A stretch of 12,065 nucleotides of DNA, from the NCBI GenBank assembly GCA_027604505.1, contig JADIIX010000349.1, forward strand, positions 1-12,065, read 5' to 3'. A program made the translations under genes and the position numbers. The notes under the pieces are model-generated. The model was given only the letters and a program-made list of their open reading frames with translations, ran no database searches and was not told where the DNA came from. Shown piece after piece: positions 8,597 to 12,065 of the stretch; position 1 is the stretch's first letter; each line of letters begins with the position of its first letter. Origin of the DNA: Gonapodya sp. JEL0774. Its lineage: Eukaryota > Monoblepharomycota > Monoblepharidomycetes > Monoblepharidales > Gonapodyaceae.

Positions 8597-9052
8597 TCAG
8601 GATAAGTAAGTGGAGAAACAAAAAACATAGCGGAGCAAAGAAAGCAACGTGGGAAAATGAGTACTTCCGAAATCAGGTGTCAGCACAACAAGAACAGTCG
8701 CACATACCATCGTCCTACGAACCCCTCCTTGTCCCTGACCACACCATGACGGAGTGCCCACACACCCATTCCCAGTTCCGCTGGCTTTGCTCCCATCCAC
8801 CCTGTCCTCCTGCATCATGTTCGCAATCCCGTTACTCCCCGCTCCCCTCTTCTTGCTCTGCTTTCTCCCCATCAACTTCCCAAACGCCCACTGAAGGAAG
8901 TTATGTTTTGGGGGAGTAGAATGGGCGGGGTGGGAGGTGGAGGCGGCTGTGGGTGGCACAATTGTCGCTGATCGTGCTGCTGCTCCAGCGCCGGACCCGC
9001 CAGACCCTTCCAACCCAGTCTGTCCAGTGTCCACACCATCATCCCCCTCCAC
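8597..9052 (-). CDS. Coding-like block, unrecognised low-complexity protein
   Basis: The 151-codon minus frame has a Gly/Ala/Ser/Thr/Pro-rich first part followed by a basic, more ordered part (WAFGKLMGRKQSKKRGAG). Codons favour the usage seen in the other minus-strand blocks of this region. The last 45 or so codons are hydrophobic and less convincing, so a donor before 8720 is possible. I do not recognise a family. The composition would suit a linker or cytoplasmic tail. The Met at 9052 may be internal to an exon that starts further right. Confidence 0.3.
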   Translation of the reverse strand: MEGDDGVDTGQTGLEGSGGSGAGAAARSATIVPPTAASTSHPAHSTPPKHNFLQWAFGKLMGRKQSKKRGAGSNGIANMMQEDRVDGSKASGTGNGCVGTPSWCGQGQGGVRRTMVCATVLVVLTPDFGSTHFPTLLSLLRYVFCFSTYLS

Positions 9053-9423
9053 AGTTCTCTCCCCACTGCTCAGCCTCGTACTTGGCGCATCTTAGCCTCT
9101 GCAGTTCCCCCCGCTCCCTCTATCTCACCGCCCCGTGGCCCCGCTCCCGTTCCCCCCAGCACCGAACGTCCTCGCCGTCACCACCGACAAGCAATTGAAA
9201 GTGGACACAGCCAGCCCCACATTTCCCGTCTCGCACGGACCATGCTGTTCCTCTTGGTGTGGTTTTGCCGGGACGTGGTTCGTCTGTGCATCCTCGCCGT
9301 CTCCCCCCCATCGCCATCGCTCAATGGGTGGCCGGCGCAGTGGACTGGACCCTGGACGTGCGGAATGGAGACAGCTACGGGGTATTTGAACCGCCCCGAG
9401 GCGCGGGACAGGAATCGGTAGAA

Positions 9424-9590
9424 CAGTTTGGCTCACCCCTGGCCGTGACCAGGTGTCAGTGACAGAGCGCCAGAAGTACCGGCACCCGATGTCGTGCTGG
9501 ATCCCGAGAGATCACGGGCCTGTTGGGTCGGGTTTCCAGCCGCCGCACCGGTTCCACCTCCTCCACCAGCTGCGAACCCGGAATTCAACG
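9424..9590 (-). CDS. Coding-like block, Gly/Ala/Ser/Thr-rich exon candidate
   Basis: Read from about 9590 down to 9437, the minus strand gives a Gly/Ala-rich then Ser/Thr-rich translation (GTGAAAGNPTQQARDLSGSS, then TTSGAGTSGALSL). A GTGAGC donor-like site follows the last codons near 9436. An AG acceptor with a preceding GTTCG context lies near 9572. It has no initiator Met of its own, consistent with an internal exon. The plus strand is also open here (a Pro-rich frame with a GTACGT site at 9598), so the strand is not certain. Confidence 0.25.
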
Positions 9591-9724
9591 ATCCCCGGTA
9601 CGTCATCCCTCTCTTCCCTCTCCTCCACCTCCACCATCAGCGCACATCAACTCCCTCACCCCGCTCTCAAAGAGCATTGACGCCGCAGACAACGCGCGAT
9701 CCACTGCGAGGCCTGGAACAGGAG

Positions 9725-10305
9725 TCACCGGTGTCCTAGGTGTCGGAGTAGGAGTCGACACCACCTAGGCACGCATTTCGTTGGACCGACACCCATTCCA
9801 GTTTGTTGAGGAGGGACGCGAGTGGGTGTTGGTGCACGCATCGGTGCCGCTGTGAGATCGTCCATTGGAGTGGTCGCCGACTGCGTATTATTGCGCGCCA
9901 GGTGGGTCATCAGCGTCAACGCCACCTGTTTCAAACTACTGAGCTGCTGCTTCGGTGCCGGTCCTCCACCGTCGACGGACGACGATACGATCGACACCAG
10001 CCGGCCCATCACGCTCCTCGCCATCGCCACCTGACAACGGGGACGACGTGGGCCACCACGGGGAACCCCACGCCCGTGATCGTCTCTGTGTACAACGTTC
10101 CTGACGGCGATCCGGTGGACACGGCCGAGAACGCTGAGGCCGTGGTGGCGAGCGAGGTGAGCGAGTGAGACGAGAGGAGGAGGGCCGAGTGGAAGCGGGT
10201 CCAGATGGTGGCTTGGGTCGGGGACACGGGGTCTATATCATAGAGGATGAGCAACTGGTTGGGTGAGTCGTACGCACCCACCAACAACCTGACGAAACTC
10301 TCCAA
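9725..10305 (-). CDS. Coding-like blocks, unrecognised protein (two frames)
   Basis: Two adjoining minus frames have strongly C/G-ending codons. From 10305 to about 10032 the frame begins MESFVRLLVGAYDSPNQLL and runs into a Ser/Thr-rich stretch. From 10030 to about 9780 another frame contains MARSVMGRLVSIVSSSVDGG and an amphipathic LSSLKQVALTLMTHLARNN segment. The change of frame near 10030 falls at a TTGTCAG that could be an acceptor, so an intron or a frameshift may separate them. No known domain was identified. The plus strand across 10030-10168 is also open with good codon use and ends at a GTGAGC site, so the opposite reading cannot be dismissed. Confidence 0.3.
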
Positions 10306-10683
10306 CTAACGCTTGGTCGGGTAACTCCATGCCTCGTCCCCCCAATTTCGTGCCCCCCCCCTCGCTCCTCCCCCCCTCGTCGAGGGATGCGAGGGGTTGG
10401 GGTGGTGGGGGTGTTGGCTGTGGACGGGACGTTGAAGGAGGAGGTGGTGGTAGTTACGGCGGAGACGACGGTGACGATGATGGATGTGGAAGGCAGGGGC
10501 CGGGAGAGGTGGTCTGTGGACGGGGTTGCAAGAGGTACGGAAGCGTAGAAGCGCCGCCGACATGTTGGACATCAGGAACCCGGACAATCCCGATCCACAA
10601 GACGAGTTCAGCGGGTCCTGTCCCTGTCCACCAAACCTCCGCGCCTGCCGGGGTGGACCACGACCATCCGTGCTTTGACAACC
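10306..10683 (-). other. Coding-like but unresolved segment
   Basis: All three minus frames have plausible stretches: one contains GSGLSGFLMSNMSAALLRFR (from about 10600), and another is Thr/Ser-rich with SIIVTVVSAVTTTTSSFNV (about 10500-10420), each with C-ending codons. One plus frame (about 10388-10543) is also open and codon-biased. A plus-strand donor (GTGAGT, 10265), branch-like CTAAC (about 10306) and pyrimidine tract (10340-10380) could form an intron, but the phase does not fit the best plus frame. I leave strand and exons open. Confidence 0.25.
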
Positions 10684-11217
10684 TCAGTTCCACCATCGCC
10701 ATGCTCTGTTAGTTGGGACAACGATGGAGGGGACGCAAGTGCTTTGGGCGGGGACAGCAGTATGCGGTCTTTGGGGTGTAGAGTGCGAGGCGGCTCGAGA
10801 ACAGTGGTGTCGATGGCCAGTGAGTGCGCTAGGACCGGCAGGCGAGCGGGCAGGTTGCATGATGTATATTGAGCGACGACTGGAATCTGACATGATGGAT
10901 ATTGAGTGACAAGCGGACTCGGCCGAAGTGGTGGTGGCTTTAGTGGCGGTGCGGGACAGAGGATTGGACGGGTGGGACCCGCTGCTCTTTCCGGACGAGT
11001 CGTGCTGGCGGTGGCGGGTGTGGGAGCGGGATTCCCAGAGGCGCTGGTTGGGTCGGTTTTGGGTTCGAGTTGATGATGCAACCTATGGAGCGGGATCGGA
11101 ATTATGGCTGGAAAAAGGCCGCAGAGTGGAGAGTGCAGGAAGTCCAAACTCACCCAGCGATTCACGAGTGCGAATTCCGTGTACCAGAAGATGCCCGGGT
11201 TGAATACAAACAGGCAT
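10684..11217 (-). CDS. Two candidate exons of an unrecognised protein with Ser/Arg-rich C-terminal region
   Basis: Exon 11217-11154 (64 bp) is preceded by a branch site GCTAAC (11243-11238) and acceptor CCGCAG (11223-11218), and followed by donor GTGAGT (11153-11148). It encodes an aromatic, hydrophobic run (FNPGIFWYTEFALVNRW). Using the acceptor CATAG (11087-11083) gives a 71-bp intron and joins in phase to exon 11082-10684. That exon encodes 132 residues rich in Ser, Arg, His and Thr (for example SSGKSSGSHPSNPLSRTATK) and ends at TGA. This could be the end of a membrane protein with a cytoplasmic tail, but no family was recognised. The upstream exon is unresolved: the acceptor needs a phase-2 donor, and the nearest option would make a very short intron. 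The 11600-11350 flank is CT-rich on the minus strand, as in fungal promoters. Confidence 0.4.
10860..10912. repeat. Short direct repeat inside the Ser-rich exon
   Basis: The word CATGATGxATATTGAGxGAC occurs twice, at about 10858-10877 and 10892-10911 on the plus strand. On the coding (minus) strand it gives the paired peptides HSISIM and RSIYIM. The duplication is in frame with the candidate exon, which mildly supports that reading. Confidence 0.6.
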
Positions 11218-11243
11218 CTGCGGAGTAATACGGGAGCGTTAGC

Positions 11244-11988
11244 ACAACAAGCACCTTGGCATGTCTGCATGCAAGCAAGATGCAAATGCGTACCACACAA
11301 TCCACAGCTCCATGGAGTGAAGCAGCAACCGCCGCTACAGTCAGTCATTTGCGCACGCTTCACTTCGTGGATGGAAAGAGGGCAGGAGTCAAGTGATGGA
11401 ATGGAGAGACAAATGGGAGAAGGGGCGGGGGAGACGTCTCCCCTCTGCTGTGGCCACCTCTCTCTCCCACTCCCGTCTCCCTCCATAAAGACCCCTTTTG
11501 AAGCCCCTATACCCTTATTACGTACTGTATCGCATCGTCTGGGCGACGAGCGACGAGAATGCTTTACAGCTGTTTCAGAAAAGGTTGGCCCCACCCGGTT
11601 TCAGCATGCGTTTTTGTCCCCATATCGTCGAAAATAAAATTATCAATTTCCCGCTCGTTGTCTGTGCAATCTCCATCGCTTGCCATTTTATATCGATTTT
11701 ACCCATCGATCCCGCCCTACCTTGGCCTCTCTGGCGTCTGGTATCATCGTGGGATTTGCTTCGTGGGACGAGGAAAACCATTCAAGACGGAATCGAAAAG
11801 GTAAGTCCCTTCTCACAGGCGTTTTTCCTTCCATCATTCATGGAGAGCTGAGCCATGCGGCTGATCCAACCAACTTGAGGTTGTGTTGAGTTGAACTATG
11901 CCGGCAGGGTACTCCACCGACCTTCGATGGCGCGTTCTTTGGACTTGGGCCAACGGGGAGTCACTCAAGGCAATTGCAAGAACGTTTT
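11244..11988. other. 5' flank and intergenic sequence
   Basis: A 328-codon minus frame (11594-10608) crosses this stretch, but its part above 11220 reads through a CT-rich promoter-like region and a branch site, so I do not accept it as one exon. Plus frames at 11498-11851 and 11559-11804 overlap and lack motifs. From about 11630 to 11720 the sequence is AT-richer. No gene is supported. Confidence 0.4.
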
Positions 11989-12006
11989 TTAGGGTTAGGG
12001 TTAGGG
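11989..12006 (+). repeat. Three tandem TTAGGG units (telomere-type block)
   Basis: TTAGGG is repeated three times in perfect tandem after a T run and is followed by unique sequence to the window end. TTAGGG is the telomere repeat of most filamentous fungi. Because unique sequence continues, this is an interstitial block or a telobox-type binding site (AACCCTAA on the minus strand), not the chromosome end itself. Confidence 0.9.
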
Positions 12007-12065
12007 TGCATACATGACTAGGGTGTGGGGTGGCGGGTGGGTCGGAAGTTCGGATGCATCCGTCT

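Noticed and set aside
10608-11594. Single 328-residue protein on the minus strand
   Set aside because: The frame passes through a branch site, acceptor and donor around 11243-11148 and a CT-rich promoter-like stretch; splicing moves the downstream part to a more protein-like frame.
11989-12065. True chromosome end
   Set aside because: Only three TTAGGG units are present and unique sequence follows them to the window edge.

Overview
The window looks like nuclear DNA of a filamentous fungus, probably an ascomycete. The protein-coding signal is split by short introns (about 70-135 bp) with GTGAGT- or GTAAGC-type donors. The best-supported genes are a fungal-type NLR (NB-ARC STAND protein) and a broken HeLo-domain gene, a family best known from filamentous ascomycetes. 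Three TTAGGG units lie near the right end. No rRNA, tRNA, CRISPR or bacterial operon signal was seen. The species is not determined; assignment below filamentous ascomycete would be a guess.

Left part (about 0.8-4.9 kb): this is the well-supported core. On the minus strand, 3698 to 820, lies a six-exon gene for a 777-residue NLR. In order it has a short N-terminal segment with a HET-s-like amyloid motif, an NB-ARC domain, TPR-like helices, and a C-terminal leucine-rich repeat array. Each full array repeat is one 84-bp exon bounded by phase-1 introns. About 300 bp away, on the opposite strand (4000-4886), is a HeLo-domain gene of the HET-S type. It is interrupted by several frame changes and has GTG where the start ATG would be expected. 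It also carries an amyloid-like motif near its C-terminus. The pair has the layout of a fungal NLR/cell-death-effector locus in which the receptor templates folding of the effector. Here the receptor is NB-ARC/TPR/LRR rather than the classical NACHT/WD form, and the effector appears dead.

Middle part (about 4.9-8.1 kb): no gene could be recognised. It holds a diverged dispersed repeat (about 5.27-5.93 kb), a G-rich 7-bp repeat (6378-6406) and a 43/44-bp minisatellite (7799-8029) whose 3' tail also occurs 298 bp upstream.

Right part (about 8.1-12.06 kb): GC-rich sequence that is open in many frames on both strands. Several minus-strand stretches have convincing codon use, and one 64-bp stretch has a branch site, acceptor and donor, then joins in frame to a Ser/Arg-rich exon ending at 10684. 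I read this as one or more unrecognised intron-containing genes, more likely minus than plus, with unresolved exon structure. The window closes with an AT-richer stretch and the short TTAGGG block.
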